33,402 nt of DNA. Source: JAVWMQ01 sp036637375 (lineage in GTDB: Bacteria; Bacillota; Clostridia; Peptostreptococcales; Anaerovoracaceae). Where the stretch lies: contig JAVWMQ010000019.1 of NCBI GenBank assembly GCA_036637375.1, positions 1 to 33,402 of the forward strand, written 5' to 3'. Shown piece by piece: positions 16,501 through 24,314 of the stretch; the stretch's first letter is position 1, and every line of letters starts with the position of its first letter. Both the position numbers and the translations under genes were made by a program. Below the pieces are notes generated by a model that was given only the letters and a program-made list of their open reading frames with translations, searched no databases and was not told where the DNA came from.

Positions 16501-16902
16501 GTTAACTAAAGCTGCAGTTTCTCTCATCTTTACAATAGTAGCTACTTTGTGCTTTATAATCTTGCTATTAAATGGCTTTGTCAAAAAATCAATCGCACCA
16601 TGTTCTAGTGCCTTTAATTCTTCCGCCTCCCCTGTTTGCTGAGTAATTACTACTACTGGAATATTATTAAAAACTTTGTTTGAAGTTTTATATTCCAAAA
16701 ATTCATATCCGTCCATTTCAGGCATTACAATATCAAGGATTATTAAGCTTAATTGTTCCCTTAGGTCTTTCATTTTTTCAATTGCATCTTTGCCATTGAT
16801 TGCCTCTATTATCGTATATTCTGATTCGAGAATTTTACTCAATGCTAACCTGTTGATTTTTACATCATCGACGATAAGAATTTTTTTATCATTCAGTGTC
16901 AT
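13549..16902 (-). CDS. Response-regulator cyclic-di-GMP protein: REC-GGDEF-EAL-PAS(x3)-GGDEF
   Basis: A soluble 1117-residue signalling protein (start at the second ATG, eight bases after AGGAGG; the first ATG at 16908 is only two bases from it). Domains in order: receiver (about 5-122, phospho-acceptor D57, conserved K109); degenerate GGDEF with GGDVF at 214-218; EAL phosphodiesterase (about 303-548) with EAL 337-339, N396, E428, E431, D458, D459, K479, E514 and Q534 all present; three PAS-like domains (about 583-698, 703-823, 835-950); and a second GGDEF (about 958-1110) with an intact GGDEF at 1038-1042 and an RxxD inhibitory site at 1029-1032. Both synthesis and breakdown of c-di-GMP are therefore possible. 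It heads the eight-gene run that ends with dusB. No partner kinase is adjacent. Confidence 0.9.
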   Translation of the reverse strand: MTLNDKKILIVDDVKINRLALSKILESEYTIIEAINGKDAIEKMKDLREQLSLIILDIVMPEMDGYEFLEYKTSNKVFNNIPVVVITQQTGEAEELKALEHGAIDFLTKPFNSKIIKHKVATIVKMRETAALVNAIEKDSTTSVYTKEALYQKTQRLIRDNLDVEFDVVCFDIENFKLINERYGEKEGDRVLLVMARAFDKLMTKQDGYAGRFGGDVFMGVCKTTKHLDPFMVARNFEKFLNRTLKGMNISVKCGLYHIEDRNLSVRLMYDNAKYAVETVKGKYGKIIAVFDKAMESQRRDEMELNAEMIEALSKHQFRVYCQPKFELETKKLIGAEALVRWEHPQKGLISPNRFIPIFEKNGFIMELDKYVWEMTCSAISKWMKLGHEAFPISVNLSRVDLNNSNLVEILVGIVEKYQVPPKYLHIEITESAYTENEANTLKIISNLRAAGFIIEMDDFGSGYSSLTLLKDACVDIIKLDKGFISGLREDDDNFVLKHIISLCKDLELPIIAEGIETKEELEILADLGCMFGQGYYYSKPLAPPEFAEFIKNAKIRNFNHEECPKGLPVRRNIRSIDGTLAAQLSETMPCGIVRFTLGGKIMFCNTIFARCLEFENTLDLNKTYETLGELVTDKTYDAIRETIDRNSVNNLFEPHVKCQFKAKDGSIKESFVSISKVEENGSYSMQFVVTEFTLYKTNYDGNEKLKAVLKNIPGGIIKYKDGNGKVFEYASDTIFEMFGYDRQEILEKYNNNFEIIIHPKDKSKLSRELREQFEDGDVAHCEHRIITKDHKIKWVYSVTKEVIDAYGEKWFYVILIDTTTYKRLEKRARLDQKRLENILPYTNDIVFEIDFIKQEILATDNFKETFGYDLEVTFDGENRESTRYITEETRLKLKELIFESIDRKGFGEMELQIANINGDKKWYKINLAVTKNINNELQKMVGIIVDINSEKLLLQQMRIEATRDSLTRVLNRKNFEIKVKDRLEIGFEKNAFVIVDIDNFKGVNDSMGHQFGDNKLKHLSEIITSMLRNDDVIGRLGGDEFAFFITGIGSTNFMKERMEILIKRVKDEAGITISAGVAVSKDKNTTFERLYALADEAMYEMKKQNKNGFTIKEESE

Positions 16903-16927
16903 AGCCATATCCTCCTAAATATATTTT

Positions 16928-16933
16928 ATTATA
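16928..16933 (-). promoter_or_regulatory. -10 box for the GGDEF/EAL-tatD-speB-tilS run
   Basis: TATAAT on the minus strand, about 20 bases before the GGDEF/EAL ribosome binding site. The matching -35 position falls inside the potD terminator stem and has no good hexamer, so the promoter is weak or activator-dependent, or the genes partly rely on read-through. Confidence 0.45.
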
Positions 16934-16937
16934 ACAC

Positions 16938-16965
16938 AAAACCCCCTTGAAAGTAGGGGGTTTTT
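16938..16965. terminator. Terminator after potD
   Basis: CCCCCT (16942-16947) pairs with AGGGGG (16955-16960), with flanking A and T tracts extending the stem, and a T-run on either strand. It lies between the potD stop and the GGDEF/EAL promoter. Confidence 0.8.
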
Positions 16966-16986
16966 GTCTTAATTCATATTTAAGTT

Positions 16987-18033
16987 TTACTTTGTTGCCT
17001 TCTTAAATAGGTTCCAGTTTTTTTGTTCTTGCGCATCTGCTTCTTTTGAAATATTATGGATAATTTCTCCCTTTGTATATTCCTTTGGTAGAACTATTCT
17101 ATCATATTTTTCTTTTGAAATATACTCTTCAGAGGCCTTGTTTGTTGTGTAATATCCTAGAGATTCAAAACACTTTGCCGCAACTTTTGGCTGGTTGATG
17201 TATTCCAAGAATTTATGAGCCGCATCACTGTTTGGCGCATTCTTTGGAATAAATCCATTCATTATTCCAAATCCAAGTCCTTCAGAAGGATACCCTACCT
17301 TTAGGTCAGGGTTTGCATCAAGTGCAAGGTTTACCTGTGAAGTGTAAAGTAAAGCCGCTTTAACTTCCCCATTAATTAGGAAATCCTGTGTATTGTTGTC
17401 ATTTATAACTCTTACATTATCTGCTAGCTGAATCATTTTTTCCCCTGCTTTTTTGATATCTGCTAGATTTTCTTCATTTAAACTTTTGCCCATTGTGTTT
17501 AATGTAATTCCATTAATTACTCTGTAGTTACCTATTAACGCCACATTGTTCTTTAGGCTTTTGTCCCAAAGGTCTTGGTAGCTTTTAAGGTCAAATCCTG
17601 TAGCTTTTTTGTCATACACTAGTAGAGGCATTCCTGCTCCGTATGGTACTGTATACTCGTTATTCTTGTCGTAGAAATGGCCTTGGTAGATAGGATTAAT
17701 ATTTTTTAGTGTAGAAATTTTATCTTTGTCTAATTTTTGTGCTAATCCTTCTTTGATTACCATTTCAATAATGTAATCATCTGCAACAACAAGGTCATAA
17801 TCACTGCCCTTGTTTTCTTCTAGTTTTGCAAGCATAGTTTCATTAGTATCAAAATTAGAAAACTTAACTTCTATTCCTGTTTCTTTTTCAAAGTCTGCAA
17901 TTACCTGCTTGTCAAACATACCTTCCCAAGTATATATTACAAGCTCTCCTCCAGCTTTTTTATCACTTCCACATCCAGCTAATAATGCAGCTACCATTAT
18001 TAATACCAGTGAAAGGCTAATTAATTTTTTCAT
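16987..18033 (-). CDS. potD: PotD, spermidine/putrescine-binding lipoprotein
   Basis: A 348-residue lipoprotein: signal peptide with lipobox LAGC, cysteine at residue 21, followed by a periplasmic-binding-protein fold of the PotD/PotF type (VIYTWEGMFDKQVIADFE near the N-terminus, YDLVVADDYII, VPYGAGMPLLVYD, FIPKNAPNSDAAHKFLEYI). In Gram-positives it is tethered to the outer face of the membrane and hands polyamines to PotBC. The start overlaps potC by 17 bases, with AGAGGG as ribosome binding site. It is the last gene of potABCD. Polyamine specificity is inferred from the family and from complete synteny. Confidence 0.92.
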   Translation of the reverse strand: MKKLISLSLVLIMVAALLAGCGSDKKAGGELVIYTWEGMFDKQVIADFEKETGIEVKFSNFDTNETMLAKLEENKGSDYDLVVADDYIIEMVIKEGLAQKLDKDKISTLKNINPIYQGHFYDKNNEYTVPYGAGMPLLVYDKKATGFDLKSYQDLWDKSLKNNVALIGNYRVINGITLNTMGKSLNEENLADIKKAGEKMIQLADNVRVINDNNTQDFLINGEVKAALLYTSQVNLALDANPDLKVGYPSEGLGFGIMNGFIPKNAPNSDAAHKFLEYINQPKVAAKCFESLGYYTTNKASEEYISKEKYDRIVLPKEYTKGEIIHNISKEADAQEQKNWNLFKKATK

Positions 18034-18817
18034 AATATCCCTCTTTCTTTCTTTTATTTATTGAAATTGCTTTAAGCAATATCATAGCAATAATTATTAC
18101 GCCTACCATCAGTGTTGATAGTGCGTTTATTTCTGGGGTTACCCCTGTTTTAATCATAGTATAGATCTTAATTGGCAATGTATTAACAGTTGGTCCTGTT
18201 ACAAACACGCTAATTATAACATCATCAAAAGACATTGCAAAGGACAAAATCATCCCAGACAAAATCGCAGGCTTCAGAAATGGCAAGGTAATATCCCTAA
18301 AAACATCTCTTGGTGAAGCCCCAAGGTCTCTAGCCGCATCCTCAATATGTCCATTTTGCTCTGCCAGTCTAGCCTTAATTAACATATAGTTATATGGCAC
18401 ACAAAACGTTACATGAGCAAGGACAAGTGTCAACATTCCAAGTGGAAGTGAGACAAGAGAGAAAAGCGCAAGAAATACCATACCAAGTATAATTTCTGGA
18501 ATCATAATTGGCAATAATGAAATGTATTCAATGCTACCATCAACCTTATTTCTATCCTTTGAAATTGCCAAAGCCCCCATCAGTCCAATTGACATACCAA
18601 TAAAACTGCTAACAGTTGCAAGTATTATACTGTTTTTGAGCGCTTCCCAAATTTCATCATCACTAAACAATTCTAAATACCAATCAAGGCTAAAACCACC
18701 CCAAATAGAGCTAATTCTCGATTCGTTAAATGAGTAAATGATAGTAAGTATAATCGGTATATATATAATAAAAAGTATTACACCTAGATAAACATAGGAA
18801 AACTTAAATTTTTTCAT
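18017..18817 (-). CDS. potC: PotC, polyamine ABC transporter permease
   Basis: A 266-residue permease with about six membrane spans. It carries the EAA-loop (AARDLGASPRDVFRDITLP, about residues 160-178) that docks with the ATPase PotA. First hydrophobic segment about 10-30. Its start shares one base with the potB stop, and its end overlaps potD, consistent with tight coupling. Order and motifs identify it as PotC rather than PotB. Confidence 0.92.
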   Translation of the reverse strand: MKKFKFSYVYLGVILFIIYIPIILTIIYSFNESRISSIWGGFSLDWYLELFSDDEIWEALKNSIILATVSSFIGMSIGLMGALAISKDRNKVDGSIEYISLLPIMIPEIILGMVFLALFSLVSLPLGMLTLVLAHVTFCVPYNYMLIKARLAEQNGHIEDAARDLGASPRDVFRDITLPFLKPAILSGMILSFAMSFDDVIISVFVTGPTVNTLPIKIYTMIKTGVTPEINALSTLMVGVIIIAMILLKAISINKRKKEGYYEKIN

Positions 18818-19653
18818 TAAAACAAGCCCTCCAATTCTCTAGTATTTGACACTTTTCTGTAAATCCATAGGGATATTGAAGTAAAGACAAGTAATACAAC
18901 CGACATAGCCGCAGCTAGTGGTACGTTTCGTCCTGTTGTCATTAAATCTGAAATTATATTTCCAACAAGAACTATCTTGTTTCCTCCAAGGATATCCGCA
19001 ATGAAAAATAATCCCATTGAAGGTATAAAGCTCAAAATTATCCCGCTTAGTAGACCTGGCATTGTCATTGGTAAAGTAACCGTAAAGAAGGCCTTCGTCT
19101 TGCTAGCTCCTAAATCTCTGGCAGCTAACACAATGTTCCAGTCCATTTTTTCTACACTTTGATAAACTGCAAAAATCATAAACGGTAACAAGGCATAAAC
19201 AAGTCCTACAACCACAGCAGGATATGTATAAAGCATCCTTAAAGGCTCATCAATAATTGAAAGTTTCATCAATATTTGATCAAATACCCCATTGCTCCTA
19301 AACATAATAATCCAGCCATAAAGTCTTAACAATCCACTAATCCAAAATGGTATCATTAAAAGCAACATAACTCTTGATTTCCATGTATCCTTTAACTTGG
19401 CCATAAAGTAACCAAATGGGTATCCAATTATCCCAATTAAAATGGTAGAAATTCCTGCCAATTTAAATGAGTCCAAAAAAATCCCCATATAAAACGGTGT
19501 GAAAATCTCCTTATAATTTGCCATTGTTGGGACAATTTCAAATCCCCAAACATCACCTCTAGTCATAAAGCTCAAAAAAACCAAATAAATTAAAGGGACA
19601 CATACTAGGAGCAGTGACGTTGTATAAATAGGCAATCTTAGTTTCTTATTCAT
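18817..19653 (-). CDS. potB: PotB, polyamine ABC transporter permease
   Basis: A 278-residue integral membrane protein with about six spans and the EAA-loop AARDLGASKTKAFFTVTLP (about residues 181-199). The start overlaps the potA stop by eight bases. It forms the transport channel with PotC. Confidence 0.92.
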   Translation of the reverse strand: MNKKLRLPIYTTSLLLVCVPLIYLVFLSFMTRGDVWGFEIVPTMANYKEIFTPFYMGIFLDSFKLAGISTILIGIIGYPFGYFMAKLKDTWKSRVMLLLMIPFWISGLLRLYGWIIMFRSNGVFDQILMKLSIIDEPLRMLYTYPAVVVGLVYALLPFMIFAVYQSVEKMDWNIVLAARDLGASKTKAFFTVTLPMTMPGLLSGIILSFIPSMGLFFIADILGGNKIVLVGNIISDLMTTGRNVPLAAAMSVVLLVFTSISLWIYRKVSNTRELEGLF

Positions 19654-20470
19654 CGCCTTCCCTTTCCCAGTTCAGACTCGCCTTGTTTATTATTTCCATG
19701 CACGAAGAAAGCCCCTTGCGACACGCAACTACACGTTCTCCGTTTTCGAGTACAAACTCAATTCTCTGAACTCCAGCCTCAAAATCACTTTCGTTAATTT
19801 TGAAAACTTCAAATGGCTCTCCAATTTCTTTGATTTCACCATTATCCATAATAACAATCCTATCAGACATACTAATGGCTTCCTCTTGGTCATGGGTAAT
19901 AAATACAAATGTTATTCCAAGTTTGCGCTGTAATCTAACTAGCTCTTGTTGCATCTTGCGTCTAAGTTCAGCGTCAAGGGCTCCCAAAGGTTCATCAAGT
20001 AGCAACACCTTTGGCTCCATAATCAAAGCCCTTGCTATTGCAACCCTTTGTTGCTGTCCTCCCGAAAGTTCACTTGGCATTCTGCTTTCATATCCCATTA
20101 AATCTACTATTTCTAGCATTTTATTAACTTTTTCTTTAATTTTATCTTTTGGGACTTTTTTTAATTTAAGTCCATATCCAATATTATCTGCAACGGTCAT
20201 TAGTGGAAAAAGTGCGTAATTCTGAAATATAGTATTAACATTTCGTTTTTCTGGTGGAAGGTTTGTTACTTCGCTACCATTAATAAAAACTTGCCCCACC
20301 TCTGGTGTCAAATGCCCTGCCATTACCTTTAGCATGGTGGTTTTGCCACATCCTGATGGCCCAAGAATTGTCAAAAACTCGCCCTCTTTAATATCTAAAT
20401 CTATTCCGTTTAAAACAGTTTCATCATCATAGCCAATTTTTATATTTTTTAATTCTAAAATATTTTTCAT
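19646..20470 (-). CDS. potA: PotA, polyamine ABC transporter ATPase with a shortened C-terminus
   Basis: A 274-residue ATPase, markedly shorter than typical PotA (about 350-380). The nucleotide-binding domain is complete: Walker A GPSGCGKT (37-44), Q-loop FQNYALFP, signature LSGGQQQR (135-142), Walker B LLLDEP, and switch H193 in ITHDQEEA. After IGEPFEVF (216-223) the usual linker (the FVADFIG-type segment) and most of the TOBE regulatory domain are missing; only a stretch like one TOBE strand pair (RIEFVLENGERVVACRKG) remains. This suggests an internal deletion with retained ATPase function. AGAGG precedes the ATG. First gene of potABCD. Confidence 0.9.
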   Translation of the reverse strand: MKNILELKNIKIGYDDETVLNGIDLDIKEGEFLTILGPSGCGKTTMLKVMAGHLTPEVGQVFINGSEVTNLPPEKRNVNTIFQNYALFPLMTVADNIGYGLKLKKVPKDKIKEKVNKMLEIVDLMGYESRMPSELSGGQQQRVAIARALIMEPKVLLLDEPLGALDAELRRKMQQELVRLQRKLGITFVFITHDQEEAISMSDRIVIMDNGEIKEIGEPFEVFKINESDFEAGVQRIEFVLENGERVVACRKGLSSCMEIINKASLNWEREGDE

Positions 20471-20504
20471 TAATTTACCTCTTATCCGCTACATTATTCC
20501 CTTT

Positions 20505-20537
20505 ATCATACCATATCAAACATAGTTTTGGTATGAT
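20505..20537. promoter_or_regulatory. 9-bp inverted repeat in the potA/bceR divergent spacer
   Basis: ATCATACCA (20505-20513) and TGGTATGAT (20529-20537) are exact inverted repeats 15 bases apart. Between two divergent genes a terminator makes no sense, so an operator or symmetric promoter elements (TATGAT on both strands) are likelier. Confidence 0.4.
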
Positions 20538-20551
20538 TTTTCTGTTATAAT
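20523..20551 (+). promoter_or_regulatory. Promoter of the bceRS-like genes
   Basis: TATAAT at 20546-20551 preceded by TG one base upstream (TGTTATAAT, an extended -10), with a poor -35 (TAGTTT) at 17-bp spacing. The transcript would start about 20558 and the ATG is at 20581. Confidence 0.6.
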
Positions 20552-20580
20552 GTAATCAATACAAAGGTTTGGAGGTTATT

Positions 20581-21240
20581 ATGAAAATATTTATTATTGA
20601 AGATGACATTACACTAAAAAACGAATTGATTACTCTACTTGAAGGCTATGGTTACTCTTGCTCATCAAGTGATGACTTTAAGAATATTGTTCAAGTGGCA
20701 TTAAATGCTCAGGCAGATTTAATTTTGCTTGATATAAATTTACCTTATATGGATGGCTATTTTGTATGCCGAGAAATACGCAAGGATTCAAGCGTTCCAA
20801 TTATAATTGTTACAAGTAGAGCAACTGATATGGATGAGCTTATGAGCATGAATCTAGGAGCAGATGACTTTGTCACTAAACCTTACAATACTCAAATTTT
20901 GCTTGCCAGAATACAGGCAATACTGAAACGCTCAAATAATTCTATGAGCAATACATTATCGTGGAATGATGTTGAGCTTGATCTAAGCAAGAGTTCTTTG
21001 ATTTATCAAAACCAAAATGTTGATTTAACTCGAAATGAGATGCGAATTATCTCATTGTTATTCCAAAATCCTGGAGCAATCATCACGAGAGATGATTTGA
21101 TGAACGAACTTTGGCAAGGTGGAGATTTTGTCGATGATAATACATTAACAGTAAATGTGAATAGGTTACGCAAAAAGCTTGAACAAATTGGTTTATCTGA
21201 TTTCATCAAAACCAAACGAGGGCAGGGGTATATACTATGA
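20581..21240 (+). CDS. bceR: OmpR-family response regulator, BceR type
   Basis: A 219-residue DNA-binding response regulator: receiver domain with D8, D9, phospho-acceptor D51, T78 and K100, then a winged-helix output domain (about 125-219, ending in TKRGQGYIL). The ATG at 20581 follows GGAGG by five bases; a TTG at 20569 overlaps that site and is rejected. The kinase gene overlaps its stop by four bases (ATGA). Sequence and the nearby transporter identify the BceR-like group, which activates a peptide-detoxification ABC transporter in response to cell-wall-active peptides. Confidence 0.85.
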   Translation: MKIFIIEDDITLKNELITLLEGYGYSCSSSDDFKNIVQVALNAQADLILLDINLPYMDGYFVCREIRKDSSVPIIIVTSRATDMDELMSMNLGADDFVTKPYNTQILLARIQAILKRSNNSMSNTLSWNDVELDLSKSSLIYQNQNVDLTRNEMRIISLLFQNPGAIITRDDLMNELWQGGDFVDDNTLTVNVNRLRKKLEQIGLSDFIKTKRGQGYIL

Positions 21241-22250
21241 AAATAAAGGATTTTTTTGCTGATAGGTTATTTGTCATAATCGCTCTTATTATTACATCGC
21301 TTATGCTTTATGGAACCTTAGCCTACTTTGGACTACCACTTTTTGTGGCAACTATTTTTTCCCTATTACTGTTTATTATTATATTCCTAAGCTTTGCCTA
21401 TGAATTTTTGCAAAAAAAAAGTTACTATGCAAATTTAATTGCAAACTTAGACGAGCTAGACCAAAAACACCTTGTAAGTTCCATTCTCCAAGAGGGTGAC
21501 TATCAGGAGGAAAAATTACTTGAAGAAATCCTAAGGGAAGCTACATTGTCTATGAATAATGAAATTCAGAAATTCAAAGTTAGTCAAGAAGAATATAGGG
21601 AATATGTTGAAACTTGGATTCATGAAGTTAAATTGCCTATTTCCTGTATACAATTAATCTGTGAAAACAACAAAAACCAGACTACTTTAAGTATTCTTGA
21701 GGAAACTAAACGAATAGACAACTTCGTTGAGCAGGCGTTGTTTTATGCTCGTAGTCAAAACGTAGAAAAAGATTACTCAATTAAAAAGACACTTTTGTCA
21801 AATCTAGTATCAAATGCAATAAAGAAAAATTCTCGCCAACTTATACTAAACCATTTTAAAATTGATTTAAAGGAGCTTGATGCTTATGTTTATTGTGACG
21901 AAAAATGGCTAGAATTTATAATCGGGCAAATCATTTCAAACTCTATTAAGTACAAGTCCGTATCTCCTCAAATTACATTCACTGCTATCAAACATAAGGA
22001 TTTTGTACGCCTAATTATTGAAGACAATGGTATTGGCATTTCTCAAAAGGATTTAGAAAAAGTTACAGAAAAAGGCTTTACGGGTGAAAACGGACGTACA
22101 CGAAGTAAGTCAACAGGAATTGGGCTATACCTTTGTAACAAACTTTGTCAGAAGATGAACCTTAGTTTATCTATTGGATCAAATCTAAATCAAGGAACTG
22201 CAGTAACTATTACTTTTCCAACAGACAGCCGAACATTACTTGGGTTATAA
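21237..22250 (+). CDS. bceS: Intramembrane-sensing histidine kinase, BceS type
   Basis: A 337-residue kinase with two membrane helices (about 11-30 and 34-54) separated by only a few residues, hence no extracellular sensor domain. The DHp motif WIHEVKLP has the phospho-acceptor H129; the ATPase domain shows IISNSIKY (N box), EDNGIGI (G1) and STGIGLYL (G2). BceS-type kinases cannot sense the peptide alone and depend on the BceAB transporter for the signal. This agrees with the bceAB genes on the opposite strand. Confidence 0.87.
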   Translation: MKIKDFFADRLFVIIALIITSLMLYGTLAYFGLPLFVATIFSLLLFIIIFLSFAYEFLQKKSYYANLIANLDELDQKHLVSSILQEGDYQEEKLLEEILREATLSMNNEIQKFKVSQEEYREYVETWIHEVKLPISCIQLICENNKNQTTLSILEETKRIDNFVEQALFYARSQNVEKDYSIKKTLLSNLVSNAIKKNSRQLILNHFKIDLKELDAYVYCDEKWLEFIIGQIISNSIKYKSVSPQITFTAIKHKDFVRLIIEDNGIGISQKDLEKVTEKGFTGENGRTRSKSTGIGLYLCNKLCQKMNLSLSIGSNLNQGTAVTITFPTDSRTLLGL

Positions 22251-22274
22251 CACTCAAAAGTTCCTACCAAAATC

Positions 22275-22320
22275 AAAATGTTGAGGCATTAGCTTTTGCT
22301 TATACCTCAACATTTTTTGT
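22275..22320. terminator. Shared bidirectional terminator between bceS and bceB
   Basis: A 12-bp perfect stem (22275-22286 with 22305-22316) continues through a further imperfect ATTAGC/GCTTAT helix to a TTTT loop. T-rich tails lie on both strands, so it can end both convergent transcripts. Confidence 0.9.
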
Positions 22321-22325
22321 TCTTA

Positions 22326-24314
22326 TTAATTCTTATTAATTATGCTTTTACTTCCTAAGTATGTTACAAGGAAATATGCACCGTAAACCCCTAACACAAA
22401 TACTGCTGTTATACCTAAATTCATTGCCATTCCACCTGTACTTGTTCCTATTAGCGCATTGTTTACAGCGGTAAGCCCTACTACTGAATGAACCATTGCA
22501 AGCCCTAAAGGTAGAGCAAAGTACACAAATACTTGTTTGAACAATGATCTATTAAGCATAGATTTTTCTGCTCCTAATTTCTTTAGTAGAGCATATCTAT
22601 TCTTGTTGTCCTCCGCTTCAGAAAGTTGCTGAATCGCAAGGATTGCTGCACAAGTTATCATAAATACCATCCCTAGGTATATTGCAAAAAACGCAATTAT
22701 AGCCTTGCTTGTAACTGAATTTGTCGCCACTCCCTCTTTGCTTGTGTATGCGTCATAAATCTTAGCACCACCAGCATTTGCCTCATCATAATTATCTAAG
22801 CTATTTTTTATAGAAATTAAGGCATCTTTACTACCTGCATTGATGTTTACAATTGTCTTATACACTTCAAATCCTTTGTTTTCAACAACTTCATCAGGAA
22901 CTACAACAGTTGCAAAAAAATCATTATTCATCATGGCTATTTCACAAACCTTATTACTTAAATCAAATTGCCTATTGTCTATTTGCATTTTGACATTGTT
23001 TTTAATCAAATCATCATTAATAGTGTTTACCATATTATTACCACTGATTAACATATATTCATCTTTGCTAATGTTCACAGGTTTTTTATCACTTATTTCC
23101 GCCAGCTTATTATATTCGCTCATTTTAACAAAGCCAATTGGCGTAAAATTCTTTTTGTAATTCTTTTCATATTTGCCAAGTAAACTTCCTATGGAAATGT
23201 CTTTGTTTATGTACTGAACAGCCGGACTAATACCTGCAACCTTAGTTCCCTTTAGAATATCTTTCTTGACTTGTTTTTCCATGGATACAGCTTCGTTTCC
23301 ATCTTTGCCATTTGCATATTTTTCCAGAGTATAGTCATAAGGTGCAGTAGCATTAATATCATCACTTAGGGCGTTTTGTATACTATATCCACTACTAAAA
23401 ATCCCTATTACCAGCAACAAGATAATGCAAACAACAGATATCGACATGAAGTTAGTATTAATTTTGCTATTAAACTGATTAAATGCAAACATATTTAATT
23501 CCCTGTAATACAGTTTCTTGTTGTTTTTAATAATGCGAGCAAGAATTTCTGCCAATGACAAAAAGAATAAAATAGTTCCAACACTGCCAAGTACAATTGA
23601 CATTGTAAAGTATAGGTTGATACTATTAATGCCATTCCATAGTATTAAAAAATATGCTCCAATTAGGCAAACTAGGGATAATACAAATATTGTTAACGAT
23701 GTTCCACGTCTTTTGATTCTTTGTCTTTCATTTTTACTTCCATCATATATTAGATCAATTAATTTTAATCTTGATACAGATACTATATTAAATAACATAA
23801 CAACTACAAATATAATTCCAAAGTACAAAACACTAAGCCATGCTGCACTTTTGGAAAAAACGAATTTATACTGGCTCATATCCACTTCAAATATTTTGGC
23901 AGTAAATACCGACATAAATTGAGATCCAAACACTCCAACGCCTATCCCTACAACTAGGGCAATTAAAGCAATTATTGTAGTCTCAAGAATTAAAATTGTT
24001 GAAACCTTATTCTTAGTCATACCAAGTGTTAAATATATCCCCAGTTCCTTTTTTCGCCTTTTGATAAAAAAGTTGTTTGAATATACTATTAAGAACCCTA
24101 ATATTACAGCTACAAATACTGAAATGTAAGTTAATACGCTCTTTAGACTTTCCATTGCACTATCAAGTGCTTCTGTCGTTTCCATCATTCCTCTCTGATC
24201 ATAAATCGAGTTAAATAGATAAAAAACGCAAACTCCAAGAACTAGTGTCAAAAAATATATTGCATAATCCTTTAAACTCCTACCTACATTCTTAAACGCT
24301 AATTTTTTAATCAT
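22326..24314 (-). CDS. bceB: BceB-type FtsX-family permease, peptide detoxification
   Basis: A 662-residue permease with the BceB layout: about ten membrane spans, the FtsX motif region (IVYSNNFFIKRRKKELGIYL), and one large extracellular domain (about residues 308-520, from the segment after SSGYSIQNALSDD to the next helix). A second FtsX-type segment (AEDNKNRYALLKKLGAEKS) precedes the final helices. The chosen ATG at 24314 lies eight bases after AGGGGG; a GTG at 24323 overlaps the site. It overlaps the ATPase end by eight bases. The large loop binds the antimicrobial peptide or lipid-bound target in this family. Which drug is recognised cannot be read from the sequence. Confidence 0.87.
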   Translation of the reverse strand: MIKKLAFKNVGRSLKDYAIYFLTLVLGVCVFYLFNSIYDQRGMMETTEALDSAMESLKSVLTYISVFVAVILGFLIVYSNNFFIKRRKKELGIYLTLGMTKNKVSTILILETTIIALIALVVGIGVGVFGSQFMSVFTAKIFEVDMSQYKFVFSKSAAWLSVLYFGIIFVVVMLFNIVSVSRLKLIDLIYDGSKNERQRIKRRGTSLTIFVLSLVCLIGAYFLILWNGINSINLYFTMSIVLGSVGTILFFLSLAEILARIIKNNKKLYYRELNMFAFNQFNSKINTNFMSISVVCIILLLVIGIFSSGYSIQNALSDDINATAPYDYTLEKYANGKDGNEAVSMEKQVKKDILKGTKVAGISPAVQYINKDISIGSLLGKYEKNYKKNFTPIGFVKMSEYNKLAEISDKKPVNISKDEYMLISGNNMVNTINDDLIKNNVKMQIDNRQFDLSNKVCEIAMMNNDFFATVVVPDEVVENKGFEVYKTIVNINAGSKDALISIKNSLDNYDEANAGGAKIYDAYTSKEGVATNSVTSKAIIAFFAIYLGMVFMITCAAILAIQQLSEAEDNKNRYALLKKLGAEKSMLNRSLFKQVFVYFALPLGLAMVHSVVGLTAVNNALIGTSTGGMAMNLGITAVFVLGVYGAYFLVTYLGSKSIINKN

